Positions 51,503 through 60,214 are shown, counted from the first letter of the stretch. The stretch: 64,000 nt of DNA from Glycomyces terrestris (GCF_003933745.1 NZ_RSEB01000003.1:62001-126000), one strand, 5' to 3'. Notes: generated by a model not told the origin, from the letters alone. A program made the numbers and translations.

Positions 51503-53019
51503 GACTCGCGCCCTCCCGCCACGATGGTGTCCACGATGCGTTCGCTGGTCATGTCGGCCTCGTCTTGGAGCACGCTGATGAGTTCCCGGTCGCGCAGGAC
51601 GGCGATCCGGTCGGACAGGCGGGTGACCTCGTCGAGTTCGGCGGAGACGAACAGGACCGACATGCCGTCGGCGGAGAGTTCGGCGACGAGGCGCTGGATG
51701 TCGGCCTTGGCGCCGACGTCGATGCCGCGGGTGGGCTCGTCGAGGATGAGGAGCTTCGGCTCGATGAGCATCCAGCGGGCGAGCAGGACCTTCTGCTGGT
51801 TGCCGCCGGAGAGGTTCTTCACGGGCATGTCGGGGTCCGCGGGCCGGATGCCGAGCTTCTCGATGAACGAGGCGACGAGCTTGTCGCGCCTGGCGACCGG
51901 GATGGACCGGGCCCAGCCGCGGGAGGCCTGCATCGCCAGGATCATGTTCTCGGCGACGGTGAGGTCCCCGACGAGGCCCTCGGTCTTGCGGTTCTCGGGG
52001 CAGAACGCGATGCCGCGGGCGGCGGCGGTGCGCGGGTTGTGCCCGCCGACCTTCCGGCCCTCGAACCGGAGGGTCCCGGAGTCGGCGCGGTCGGCGCCGG
52101 CGATGAGCCGGGCGGTCTCGGTGCGCCCGGACCCGAGGAGCCCGGCGAGGCCGACGACCTCGCCGCGGCGGATCGTGAGGTCGTACGGGGCGATGGAGCC
52201 CTTGCGGCCCAGGCCCTCGGCCTGGAGGAGCGGCTCCTCGTCCTCGACGCGGTGCGCGGAGGCGGCCCGCTCGATCTGCTCGAGGGCCGCGGCCTCGCGC
52301 CCGAGCATGTGGCCGATGAGCTCGTTCTGGCCCAGGTCCGCGGTGGCCCACTCGCCGACGAGCCGGCCGTTGCGCAGCACCGTCATCCGGTCGGAGATCT
52401 CGTAGACCTGGTCGAGGAAGTGCGAGATGAACACCATCGCGGTGCCCTTGGCGGCGAGGCGGCGCATGACCCCGAGGAGGACCTCGACCTCGTCGCGGTC
52501 GAGCGAGGAGGTGGGCTCGTCGAGGATGAGGACCTTCGCCTCGATGTCGACGGCGCGGGCGATGGCGACGAGCTGCTGCATCGCGATCGAGTAGGACGAG
52601 AGCGGCGCGGCGACGTTCAGGTCGATCCCGATGTCGTCCAGGAGCTCCTTGGCGCGGCGGCGCATCGCGCGGAAGTTGATGAACGGCCCGAGGCGCGGTT
52701 CGCGCCCGGCGAGGAGGTTCTCGGCCACCGACAGGTTGTCGGTGAGGTTGACCTCCTGGTAGACCGTGGAGATGCCGGCGGCCTGGGCGGCCTTGGGGCT
52801 GGAGAAGCGGACCGGCTCGCCGTCGAGGAGGATCTCGCCGGCGTCGTGGCCGTGCACGCCGGTGAGCACTTTGATCAAGGTGGACTTCCCGGCGCCGTTC
52901 TCCCCCATGACGGCGTGGATCTCGCCGGGCCTGAGGGTGAAGTCGACGCCGTCGAGGGCGCGGACGCCGGTGAAGTCCTTCACGATGCCGGTCATGCGGA
53001 CCAGGGCAGCGTCGGACAT
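51499..53019 (-). CDS. ytfR: sugar ABC transporter ATPase (two ABC domains, YtfR/RbsA type)
   Basis: 506 residues with two ABC domains. Domain 1 has GENGAGKST, SSYSIAMQQLVAIARA and LILDEPTSSLD. Domain 2 has the degenerate Walker A GLLGSGRTE, LSGGNQQKVLLARW and LILDEPTRGIDVGAK. This tandem layout is typical of monosaccharide importers (RbsA, YtfR). The domain 1 signature is SSYSIAMQQ, altered from LSxGxxQ, as in relatives. Confidence 0.93.
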   Translation of the reverse strand: MSDAALVRMTGIVKDFTGVRALDGVDFTLRPGEIHAVMGENGAGKSTLIKVLTGVHGHDAGEILLDGEPVRFSSPKAAQAAGISTVYQEVNLTDNLSVAENLLAGREPRLGPFINFRAMRRRAKELLDDIGIDLNVAAPLSSYSIAMQQLVAIARAVDIEAKVLILDEPTSSLDRDEVEVLLGVMRRLAAKGTAMVFISHFLDQVYEISDRMTVLRNGRLVGEWATADLGQNELIGHMLGREAAALEQIERAASAHRVEDEEPLLQAEGLGRKGSIAPYDLTIRRGEVVGLAGLLGSGRTETARLIAGADRADSGTLRFEGRKVGGHNPRTAAARGIAFCPENRKTEGLVGDLTVAENMILAMQASRGWARSIPVARRDKLVASFIEKLGIRPADPDMPVKNLSGGNQQKVLLARWMLIEPKLLILDEPTRGIDVGAKADIQRLVAELSADGMSVLFVSAELDEVTRLSDRIAVLRDRELISVLQDEADMTSERIVDTIVAGGRES

Positions 53020-53097
53020 GTTCCCGTCCTTCGGTTGAGGGTGGAAGCGGCTCCGCCGCCCGGGCCTCGGGCCCGGGCGGTGGATCCGGTTCTGGGG

Positions 53098-54093
53098 CTA
53101 GAACTGGCGGTTCGGGAGCTCGGCCTCGAACTGGGAGGCGTCGAAGACGCCCTCCTCGACCGGCGTGAACTTCTCGACCTCGTCGCCTTCGGACACCGCG
53201 ACCACGACGTCCATGAGCTGCTCGCCGAAGACCGGGTTGCACTCGACGATGTAGTTGAGCTTGCCGTCGACGCCGGCCTGGAACCCGGCCTTGGAGCCGT
53301 CGACGATGATGATCTGGATGTCGGTGCCGGGCGCGTAGCCGGCCTCCTCGATCGCCTGGATCGCGCCGAGGCCCATCTCGTCGTTGTGGGCGTACAGCAG
53401 GTCGATGCCTTCGAGACCGTGGGTCGTGATGAAGGTCTCCATGACCGCCTTGCCCTCTTCGGCGGTGAAGTTGCCCGACTGGGAGTCGACGAGCTCGTAG
53501 GCCAGGCCCTCGCCGTCGAGCACCTCGAAGAACCCGGCCTTGCGGTCGTTCGCCGGCGCGGAGCCGGTGGTGCCCTGGAGCTCCAGGATGCGGGTGACGC
53601 CGTCGGGGTCGGCGGCGAACGTGTCGACCGTCCACTGGCCGGCCTTGCGGCCCTCCTCGGCGAAGTCGGAGCCGAGGCGCGTCACGTACAGGTCCTCGTC
53701 GGCCGCCTCGATGCCGCGGTCGGCCAGCACCACGGGGATGCCGGCGTCCGCGGCCTCCTGGAGCACGTCGGTCCAGCCGGTCTCGACCACCGGTGCCAGG
53801 ACGATGACGTCGACCTGCTGGGTGATGAAGTTGCGGACCGCCTCGATCTGCTTCTCCTGGTCCTGCTGCGCGTCCACGAACTTGAGCTCGGCGATGCGGT
53901 CGTCCGCCTCGGCGGCGGCCTGCACGGACTCGGAGTTGGCGGTGCGCCACGCGGATTCGGCGCCGACCTGGGCGAAGCCGACCACGAGGCCGTCGCCGCC
54001 CCCGTCGCCGGAGTCGTCACCGTTGCCGCAGGCGGCGGCGAGGGGGAGGAGGAAGACACCGGCACCGATGCCGGCAAAGGTCCTTCTTTTCAC
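53098..54093 (-). CDS. ytfQ: sugar ABC transporter substrate-binding lipoprotein (YtfQ type)
   Basis: 331 residues. Signal peptide with lipobox LAAAC (about residue 22), then the Peripla_BP_4 fold: GFAQVGAESAWRTANSESVQ, the opening of YtfQ-like galactofuranose-binding proteins, DVIVLAPVVETGWTDVLQEA, LLYAHNDEMGLGAIQAIEE. First gene of the ytfQ-R-T-yjfF-like operon. The GTG at 54093 is chosen (GAAAGG ten bases upstream); GTG at 54105 is an alternative. Confidence 0.92.
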   Translation of the reverse strand: MKRRTFAGIGAGVFLLPLAAACGNGDDSGDGGGDGLVVGFAQVGAESAWRTANSESVQAAAEADDRIAELKFVDAQQDQEKQIEAVRNFITQQVDVIVLAPVVETGWTDVLQEAADAGIPVVLADRGIEAADEDLYVTRLGSDFAEEGRKAGQWTVDTFAADPDGVTRILELQGTTGSAPANDRKAGFFEVLDGEGLAYELVDSQSGNFTAEEGKAVMETFITTHGLEGIDLLYAHNDEMGLGAIQAIEEAGYAPGTDIQIIIVDGSKAGFQAGVDGKLNYIVECNPVFGEQLMDVVVAVSEGDEVEKFTPVEEGVFDASQFEAELPNRQF

Positions 54094-54156
54094 GGCGGGG
54101 GTCACCTTTCAGAATGCGGGGTGAATCAGAGAGTTGTGGATATTTGCGAGTACGCA

Positions 54157-54198
54157 TGTTACCGCTCATATCCTTACCCGTGTTATCGCTCTCGTCAA
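54157..54198 (-). promoter_or_regulatory. promoter with two LacI-type sites for the sugar ABC operon
   Basis: On the minus strand a -35-like TTGACG (54198-54193) and a -10-like AAGGAT 17 bases on. GAGCGATAACA (54191-54181) lies within the spacer and a near-identical GAGCGGTAACA (54167-54157) just downstream. Both resemble lac-operator half sites, suggesting LacI-family repression. Confidence 0.55.
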
Positions 54199-54839
54199 GC
54201 GCGGCCCCCGTCCCGGAGCCGTAACGATTTCACAACGCGGCGCGAGCGCCCGCTCGGTAACTCCTGCGACGCCCGCGGCCTCCACAGCACGTCGCCGCCC
54301 GGATTCGCCTTGCGCGCCAAGACGAATAGCAGGTCAGACAGCCGGTTCAGGTAGGTCACGGGCACCGCGTGCGTGATCTCCGGCTCGGCCTCCAGGAGCG
54401 CCCACACCGACCGCTCGGCCCGCCGCGCCACCGTGCACGCCTGGTGCAGCAGCGCCGCCCCCGGCGTCCCGCCCCGCAGGATGAACGACCGCAGGCTCTC
54501 CAGGTCGGCGTTGCATTCGTCGATCCAGCCCTCCAGACGGGTCACATAGGACTCGTCGATGCGCAGCGGCGGGTGCTTCGGGTCCGGCGCCACCGGCGTC
54601 GACAGGTCCGCCCCGACGTCGAAGAGGTCGTTCTGGACCGCGAGGAGGATCGCCGCCTCCCGCTCCCCGATCTCCCCCGTCTGGAGCGCGAGCGCCGCGC
54701 CGACGACCGCGTTCGCCTCGTCCACGTCGCCGTACGCGGCGAGCCGCACATGGGTCTTGGGGACGCGGGTGAAGTCGGCGAGCCCGGTCGTGCCGTCGTC
54801 GCCCGTCTTGGTGTAGATCCTGGTGAGATTGACCGCCAT
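54195..54839 (-). CDS. cob(I)alamin adenosyltransferase, PduO type
   Basis: 214 residues. Adenosylates cob(I)alamin to coenzyme B12. The ATP-binding motif is at the N-terminus (RIYTKTGDDGTTGL), followed by YGDVDEANAVVGAAL, and the C-terminal signature RRAERSVWAL and YLNRLSDLLFVLARKANPGGDVLWRP. A basic C-terminal tail extends beyond the usual end. It is divergent from the hydroxyacyl-CoA dehydrogenase; 25 bases separate the two starts. Confidence 0.94.
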   Translation of the reverse strand: MAVNLTRIYTKTGDDGTTGLADFTRVPKTHVRLAAYGDVDEANAVVGAALALQTGEIGEREAAILLAVQNDLFDVGADLSTPVAPDPKHPPLRIDESYVTRLEGWIDECNADLESLRSFILRGGTPGAALLHQACTVARRAERSVWALLEAEPEITHAVPVTYLNRLSDLLFVLARKANPGGDVLWRPRASQELPSGRSRRVVKSLRLRDGGRA

Positions 54840-54864
54840 ACCCCCGACCATATAGCCTCCCCCC

Positions 54865-55812
54865 ATGACACAAGTCGCGGTAATCGGTTCGGGACTCATG
54901 GGTTCCGGGATCGCACAGGTCACAAGCCTCGGCGGTTCCGACGTCACGCTGATCGACACGGACGAGGGGGCGCTCGACCGGGCGCTGGCGGCGATCCGCT
55001 CCTCCCTCGACCGCTTCGTCGCCAAGGAGAAGACCACCGCGGCGGCCGCCGACGCGGCGCTCGCGCGGATCACCGTCTCGACCGACATCGAGGCCGCCGC
55101 GGGCGCCTCGATCGCCGTCGAAGCGGTCTTCGAGCGCCTCCCGGTCAAGCAGGAGGTCTTCCGGAGGCTCTCGGCGGTCGTCGCCCCCGAGACGGTCCTC
55201 GCCACGAACACCTCGGCGATCCCGATCACGGAGATCGCCGCGGCCGCGACGCACCCCGAGCGGGTCGTCGGCACCCACTTCTTCTCGCCGGTCCCGATGA
55301 TGCAGCTGTGCGAGCTCGTGCGCGGCATCCACACCGGCGACGAGGCCCTCGCGGCCGCCCGGGCCTTCGCCGAGGCCGCCGGGAAGACCTGCGTGGTCGT
55401 CAACCGGGACGTCGCGGGCTTCGCGACCACCCGCCTGATCTGCGCGCTCGTGAACGAGGCCGCGCGCCTGGTCGAGAACGGCGTCATCTCCGCCGAGGAC
55501 CTCGACACGGCCTGCCGCCTCGGCTTCGGCCACCCGATGGGCCCGCTCGCGACCGCCGACCTCACCGGGATCGACGTGATCACGCACGCGACGGAGAACA
55601 TCTACGACGACACCGCCGACCCGCAGTTCTTCCCGCCGGCGCTGCTGCGCCGCCTGGTCGCCGCGGGCGAGATCGGCCGCAAGAGCGGCAAGGGGTTCTT
55701 CGACTACGCGGAGTTATCCACAGGGCTGTGGACGACGCGTCCGCGGGCTACCGCACGACCAGGGTCGCGCGGGCGGGTGCCAGCACCCGCTCGCCGGCGC
55801 TGGTCGCGGTGA
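54865..55812 (+). CDS. 3-hydroxybutyryl-CoA dehydrogenase
   Basis: 315 residues. NAD-dependent 3-hydroxyacyl-CoA dehydrogenase. Rossmann motif VIGSGLMGSGIAQV, catalytic His/Glu region in THFFSPVPMMQLCELVRG, then NRDVAGFATTRLI and GFGHPMGPLATADLTGID. The fold ends at KSGKGFFDYAE; the last about 35 residues are Arg/Pro-rich and overlap the 3' end of the convergent MaoC gene by 65 bases, so they are probably a non-conserved extension. Confidence 0.92.
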   Translation: MTQVAVIGSGLMGSGIAQVTSLGGSDVTLIDTDEGALDRALAAIRSSLDRFVAKEKTTAAAADAALARITVSTDIEAAAGASIAVEAVFERLPVKQEVFRRLSAVVAPETVLATNTSAIPITEIAAAATHPERVVGTHFFSPVPMMQLCELVRGIHTGDEALAAARAFAEAAGKTCVVVNRDVAGFATTRLICALVNEAARLVENGVISAEDLDTACRLGFGHPMGPLATADLTGIDVITHATENIYDDTADPQFFPPALLRRLVAAGEIGRKSGKGFFDYAELSTGLWTTRPRATARPGSRGRVPAPARRRWSR

Positions 55813-56161
55813 CCGCGATCTCGACGGTGTCGCCCTCGACCCTGCGGACCTTGCCCTCGATCTCGACGGCGGTGCCGCCGGCGGGCACGACCACGGGCTT
55901 CGCGAAGCGCGCGGAGAACTCGGTCATGCGGGCGTCGACGCCCGCGGCGGCGAGCCATTCGAGGATCGCGCGGGAGACGAGGCCCATCGTGTACATGCCG
56001 TGGGCGATGACGTCGGGGAGCCCGGCGGCCTTCGCGGCGGCCTCGTCGAGGTGGATCGGGTTGTGGTCCCCGGAGGCGTCGGCGTACCGCTGGAGGTCCG
56101 CGCGCGCGACGGGGTAGGAGGTGGAGAAGACGACGGCGCCGGCTTCGAGCTCGGGCTGCAT
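55748..56161 (-). CDS. MaoC-type (R)-hydroxyacyl dehydratase subunit B
   Basis: 137 residues, single hot-dog domain with the hydratase motif: YADASGDHNPIHLDEAAAKAAGLPDVIAHGMYTMGLVSRA (catalytic Asp and His). Resembles HadB (Rv0636). The ATG overlaps the upstream HadA-like stop by one base, so they form a heterodimer-like pair. The 3' end overlaps the convergent dehydrogenase gene. Confidence 0.9.
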   Translation of the reverse strand: MQPELEAGAVVFSTSYPVARADLQRYADASGDHNPIHLDEAAAKAAGLPDVIAHGMYTMGLVSRAILEWLAAAGVDARMTEFSARFAKPVVVPAGGTAVEIEGKVRRVEGDTVEIAVTATSAGERVLAPARATLVVR

Positions 56162-56559
56162 CACTGGGCGTCTCCCGCCACGAACAGGGTCGTCCACACC
56201 TCGGCGGCGAGGCCCTCGGCGTCGCGGACCTCGGTGCGGAGCGACAGGAGGTCGCTCCCGGCGACGGTCTTGATCGACTCGACGGTGACGGCGCAGGTCA
56301 CCTCGGCGCCGGCGCGGAGCTCCCGGTGGTACGCGAAACGCTGCTCGCGGTGGAGGACGCGGCTCCAGTCGAGCCCGAAGTCGGGGTCGTCGATGAGCCG
56401 GTCCGCCGCGGGCAGCGTCAGCGAGATCAGGTAGGTAGGCGGAACCAGCCCGGTGTCGGCGAGGCCGAGGGCCTCGGCGAAGCGGGTCACCGACTCGGCG
56501 GTGACCGCCACCGGTTCGGTGGTCGGCAAGGACCGGCCCACATACGAAGTGTTGAGCAT
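56161..56559 (-). CDS. HadA-like FAS1-type dehydratase subunit
   Basis: 132 residues, a hot-dog domain without the catalytic DHNPIH motif (YVGRSLPTTEPVAVTAESVTRFAEALG, VLHREQRFAYHRELRAGAEVTC), as in HadA/HadC subunits that bind the acyl chain. Directly follows rpmG (20 bases) in the order tRNA-Thr, tRNA-Met, rpmG, hadA, hadB seen in mycobacteria. Confidence 0.88.
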   Translation of the reverse strand: MLNTSYVGRSLPTTEPVAVTAESVTRFAEALGLADTGLVPPTYLISLTLPAADRLIDDPDFGLDWSRVLHREQRFAYHRELRAGAEVTCAVTVESIKTVAGSDLLSLRTEVRDAEGLAAEVWTTLFVAGDAQ

Positions 56560-56578
56560 GTACCGGGAGCGGGGAAGA

Positions 56579-56746
56579 CTAGCGGGTCTCTTTGTGGACC
56601 TGCGAGGTCTTGCAGCGCGGGCAGTACTTCTTGAGCTCGAGCCGGTCGGGGTTGTTCCGCCGGTTCTTCTTCGTGATGTAGTTGCGCTCCTTGCACTCCA
56701 CGCACGCCATGGTGATCTTGGGGCGGACGTCAGTAGCCTTGGCCAC
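56579..56746 (-). CDS. rpmG: 50S ribosomal protein L33, zinc-ribbon form
   Basis: 55 residues: [19 protein letters not shown]..., later [17 protein letters not shown]. The two CxxC pairs (CVEC, CPRC) form a zinc ribbon, so this is the zinc-containing (C+) form. GTG start at 56746 with GGAAGG upstream. Too short to be found by length filters; identity is clear from the sequence. Confidence 0.95.
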   Translation of the reverse strand: MAKATDVRPKITMACVECKERNYITKKNRRNNPDRLELKKYCPRCKTSQVHKETR

Positions 56747-56846
56747 GGTGAGTGCCTTCCTCTAACGGAGCCCGCCGCTCGGCGGGCTCGCCTTGCAAAA
56801 CAAAAACGGCGACCAGCGTAACGCAGTGGTCGCGGATTGCCAAAAG

Positions 56847-56918
56847 TAGCGATGGGCAGGATCGAACTGCCGACACAACGATTATGAGTCGTTTGCTCTA
56901 CCACTGAGCTACACCGCC
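56847..56918 (-). tRNA. tRNA-Met (anticodon CAT)
   Basis: 72-nt cloverleaf: acceptor GGCGGTG/CATCGCT with two G-T pairs and discriminator A, D arm GTAGCTCAGTGGTAGAGC, anticodon loop CTCATAA, T arm CGGCAGTTCGATCCTGCC. The 5' pair is not the C-A mismatch of initiators, so it is elongator type. Confidence 0.93.
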
Positions 56919-56993
56919 GTGTGCTCACTGCCGCCAGATTGGCTCTGGGTGAGCAGTACAACACCAGTCCGCTTTCGCTTCGAGGTGTTTCCG

Positions 56994-57066
56994 AGCCCCC
57001 TTACGGAATCGAACCGTAGACCTTCTCCTTACCATGGAGACGCTCTGCCGACTGAGCTAAGGGGGC
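56994..57066 (-). tRNA. tRNA-Thr (anticodon GGT)
   Basis: 73-nt cloverleaf: acceptor GCCCCCT/AGGGGGC with discriminator T, D arm TAGCTCAGTCGGCAGAGC, anticodon loop ATGGTAA, T stem TACGG/CCGTA. Followed by tRNA-Met and rpmG on the same strand. Confidence 0.94.
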
Positions 57067-57123
57067 GTTCGCGAGGCTTCCCTCGCGGCCTTGACAAGAG
57101 TACATGACGGCGCCCGGTGTGCC

Positions 57124-57165
57124 GAACCGGGGCCCGCCTTGCGGTGCGGGCCACAGTCCCGGTTC
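57124..57165 (-). terminator. hairpin terminator of the EAL-protein gene
   Basis: Outer stem GAACCGGG / CCCGGTTC and inner stem GCCCGC / GCGGGC, overlapping the stop codon region at 57164. Confidence 0.55.
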
Positions 57166-59689
57166 AGACCACCCGCAGGCGCGCCTGGCCGCGGGTCCAG
57201 CCCTGCCCGTCGAGCCACGCGGCGAACCGGTCGGGCGGCAGCGGGCGCGAGAAGTAGTACCCCTGCCCGGCCTCGCAGTGGAGCTCCCGGAGCTGCTCGA
57301 CGGTCTGGTGCGACTCGATGCCCTCGGCGACGACGTCGATCGCGAAGTGCCGGGCGAGGCCCAGGACGGCCTCGACGATCGCCCGGTCGTCGTCGTCGGT
57401 CGCCATGCCCTGCACGAACCGCAGGTCGATCTTGATCTCCTGCACCGGCAGCCGCCGCAGGTACGCGAGCGAGGAGTACCCGGCGCCGAAGTCGTCGACC
57501 GACAGCCGCACCCCCATCTCGTGGAGCCGGTCGAGGGCCGGGGTGAGGCGCGGCTCGCCGGAGACGACGTCGTCCTCGGTGATCTCGAACGTGAGCCGCT
57601 CGGCGGGCACCCCGTGCCGCTCGAGGAGCTCGGCGACCCGGTCGGGGAACCCGGCGTCGGCGAGGGTGCGCGGCGACAGGTTGACCGACATCGGCAGCGG
57701 CCCGTCCTCCCCGGCCCATTCGGCCGAGCGGCGCAGCGCCTCGTCGAGGACGGTCTCGGTGAGCTGCCCGAGCTGCCCGGTGGACGCGGCGATCGGGATG
57801 AACTCCTCGGGCGCGACGGTCCCGTACGTCGGGTGCGGCCAGCGCACCAGCGCCTCGGCGCCGACGACGGCCCCGCCCGCGTCGAGGGCCCGGTCGAGCC
57901 GGACCTTCGGCTGGAAGTGGACTTCGAGCCGGCCCCGGTCGAGGGCCCGGCGCAGGTCGGCGGCGAGGCCGATGCGCCGCAGGCTCTCGGATTCGAGCCC
58001 GGCGTGGTAGAGCTGGACGCCGTCGGCGGCGTCCTTCGCCTGCCTGGTGGCGCCGTCGGCGCGTTTGAGCAGCTCGTCGGCGTCGGCCGCGAAGTCGGGG
58101 TGGGTGACGACCCCGACGGCCCCCGAGAGGCTCACGGAGACGCCGCCGACCTCGAAGGGGCCCTGGATGCCCGCGCGGATGCGCCGCGCGGTCTCGACGG
58201 CGGCCTCCGTGGAGGCGAGCCGGGTCTGGAGGATGAACTCGTCGGAGTCGATGCGGCCGATGAACGACGCGGCCGGGGCCTGCTCCTTGAGCCGGCGCGC
58301 GAACTCGCGGAGCGCGGTGTCGCCGGCCTCGTGGCCGAGCGCGTCGTTGATCTCGTGGAGCGCGTCCACGTCGAACATGAACACCGCCACGACCTCGTTC
58401 GGGACGGTGATCGACAGCGCCTCCTGGAGCGCTTCGAGCGAGCGGCGGCGGCTCGGCAGCCCGGTGAGCGGGTCGTGGTAGGCGTCGTAGCGGAGCTGGT
58501 CGAGGAGGCGCTCGTTCTGGACGGCGATGCCGACGTTCGCGGCGATGGTCTCCATGAGCTGGAGGTCGACGGGGTCGAAGTGGGAGATCTCGCCGCCGAT
58601 GCGGTCGGCCACGGACAGGCAGCCGTAGACCTCGTCGCCGGAGCGGAGCGGGACGAGCATCGCGCCGCGCAGGCCGGCCTCCTCGAGGGCGGCCTGCTGG
58701 GCCTTGGTGCCGTTCTTGGAGCTGAGCAGCACGCCTTCGCCCGAGGCCATGACGCCCTCCTGGAGGGCGCTGGGGATCGGGTCGAGGTCGGTGAGCCCGG
58801 CGTCGTCCAGTCTGGAGGTGAGCCTGATCTCCGGGTAGCGGCCGGACTTGGGCACCCACACGGTCGCCGACTCGGCGGTGAGGATGTCGCGCAGGCGCCC
58901 GAGCATCGCGTCGATGAGCCGGTTCGAGCTGACCGAGTCGACGACGAGCTGGGTGAAGTCGTTGAGCTCGCGCAGCACCTGCCGCTGCCGCCGCAGCGCC
59001 ATGTAGCTGCGCGCGAGGTACACGAATCCGACGACGACGAGGCCGATGAGCAGGGCCGACCACGGGGTCGCGTCGAGGAGGACCACGAAGAGGACGCCGA
59101 TGCAGGCGGCGAGCAGGGGCCCGATGAGCGTCACGAAGAAGGCGATCCACGCCTTGGCGACGCTGTCCCATCCGGACAGCGACCACAGGAGCGCCGAGAT
59201 GAGCACGGTGGTGACGACGCCGACGGTGACGATGGCGCCGAGCAGGACCATCCAGGTGTAGGGGTCGACGGGGTCGCCGACGCCGACGACCTGCACGAAG
59301 ATGACGGCGACCGCGGTGCCGGAGGTGGTGAGCCCGACGTTGAACAGCGGTTTGAGCACGCCGATGTCCTCGCGGAGGTACCGGCCCATGTAGTGGACGA
59401 TCGAGACCGCGCAGCGCGCGGCGATGACCCAGAACGGGTCGAGGTACATCAGGGCGACGACGAGGGGGACGTCGGTGAGGTTGAAGGAGATCCGCAGTCC
59501 GCGCGCGTGGTGCTGGATCAGCAGGGTCTGCGAGACCCAGAACGCGGGGACGAAGATGAGCAGCTTGAGGATCGGGAAGTCGTCCGGGGGGCCGTACCAC
59601 AGCAGTGATCCGGCCCCGAACGCCAGCACGAGGCTGGTGATGATCCAGGGCAGGACCCGGTACAGTGCCGCGAAGCGCGTCCTCGTCAC
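57164..59689 (-). CDS. membrane GAF-GGDEF-EAL protein (c-di-GMP phosphodiesterase, degenerate GGDEF)
   Basis: 841 residues. Six to eight membrane helices (about 10-235), a GAF domain (about 255-405), a GGDEF domain (about 420-580) whose signature reads RIDSDEF, so cyclase activity is doubtful, and a complete EAL domain (about 590-835). EAL residues are intact: GAEALVRWPHP, SVNLSPRTL, FEITEDDV, DDFGAGYSSLAYLRRLPVQEIKIDLRFV, AEGIES, GQGYYFSRPLP. It should hydrolyse c-di-GMP, with GTP or c-di-GMP bound at the GGDEF remnant as possible effector (inference). GTG start with GGAG upstream, 39 bases after the repeat-peptide gene. Confidence 0.93.
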   Translation of the reverse strand: MTRTRFAALYRVLPWIITSLVLAFGAGSLLWYGPPDDFPILKLLIFVPAFWVSQTLLIQHHARGLRISFNLTDVPLVVALMYLDPFWVIAARCAVSIVHYMGRYLREDIGVLKPLFNVGLTTSGTAVAVIFVQVVGVGDPVDPYTWMVLLGAIVTVGVVTTVLISALLWSLSGWDSVAKAWIAFFVTLIGPLLAACIGVLFVVLLDATPWSALLIGLVVVGFVYLARSYMALRRQRQVLRELNDFTQLVVDSVSSNRLIDAMLGRLRDILTAESATVWVPKSGRYPEIRLTSRLDDAGLTDLDPIPSALQEGVMASGEGVLLSSKNGTKAQQAALEEAGLRGAMLVPLRSGDEVYGCLSVADRIGGEISHFDPVDLQLMETIAANVGIAVQNERLLDQLRYDAYHDPLTGLPSRRRSLEALQEALSITVPNEVVAVFMFDVDALHEINDALGHEAGDTALREFARRLKEQAPAASFIGRIDSDEFILQTRLASTEAAVETARRIRAGIQGPFEVGGVSVSLSGAVGVVTHPDFAADADELLKRADGATRQAKDAADGVQLYHAGLESESLRRIGLAADLRRALDRGRLEVHFQPKVRLDRALDAGGAVVGAEALVRWPHPTYGTVAPEEFIPIAASTGQLGQLTETVLDEALRRSAEWAGEDGPLPMSVNLSPRTLADAGFPDRVAELLERHGVPAERLTFEITEDDVVSGEPRLTPALDRLHEMGVRLSVDDFGAGYSSLAYLRRLPVQEIKIDLRFVQGMATDDDDRAIVEAVLGLARHFAIDVVAEGIESHQTVEQLRELHCEAGQGYYFSRPLPPDRFAAWLDGQGWTRGQARLRVV

Positions 59690-59728
59690 TGCCCGGCTCC
59701 TGTCAGGACGCCGCCGAGGCGGCGGTCG

Positions 59729-59977
59729 TCACGCCACCTCGCCGGAGGAGGCGGGGAACACGGTCGTCTGACCGCTGTCGGGCGATCCGACCTCGCCCGA
59801 GCTGCCGCCGTGGGCGGAGACGGAGCCGACTTCGCCGGAGCTGCCACCGCCGTTCGCAGAGCCGACCTCGCCTGAGCTGCCGCCGGCCGCGGACGCGGTG
59901 CCGGCGATCAAGCCCAACAAGATGAGGCCCGTGGCGACGGCGGCGCCGAGTCTCTTCAGAATTCTGGCCGGTTTCAC
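59729..59977 (-). CDS. small secreted protein with SSGEV repeats
   Basis: 82 residues. A signal peptide (MKPARILKRLGAAVATGLILLGLIAGTASA) is followed by only about 52 mature residues, containing four SSGEV motifs, the first three as GGSSGEVGS separated by short Asn/Ser/His spacers. No cysteines, no known domain. GGGAGG four bases before the GTG. Same strand as and 39 bases upstream of the GAF-GGDEF-EAL gene, so probably one operon. Confidence 0.8.
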   Translation of the reverse strand: MKPARILKRLGAAVATGLILLGLIAGTASAAGGSSGEVGSANGGGSSGEVGSVSAHGGSSGEVGSPDSGQTTVFPASSGEVA

Positions 59978-60195
59978 AGGGCCTCCCGTGAGTGGTGGGT
60001 ACGTTCAGTCAAGGGGACCAGTTGAGCCCATGGTGCCACAGTCGGATCGCACTAGGGAAGGCTTGCGACCGTGATTCTCGCGCTCTTTCTGGTTCAGCCT
60101 TACGTGTCGGTAGGGCCGGTGGCCATTGTCTCCGATGGCCCGACCGGACTCGCTGACGGGTCGGCCGTTCGCTGCCCGTGACACGTATGACGCAT

Positions 60196-60214
60196 GTAGG
60201 TTAGGCTCGCCTTA
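60196..60214. promoter_or_regulatory. iron box (DmdR/IdeR) upstream of heme oxygenase gene
   Basis: GTAGGTTAGGCTCGCCTTA matches 16 of 19 positions of the actinobacterial iron box TTAGGTTAGGCTCACCTAA. Located 41-59 bases before the heme oxygenase ATG. Confidence 0.85.
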
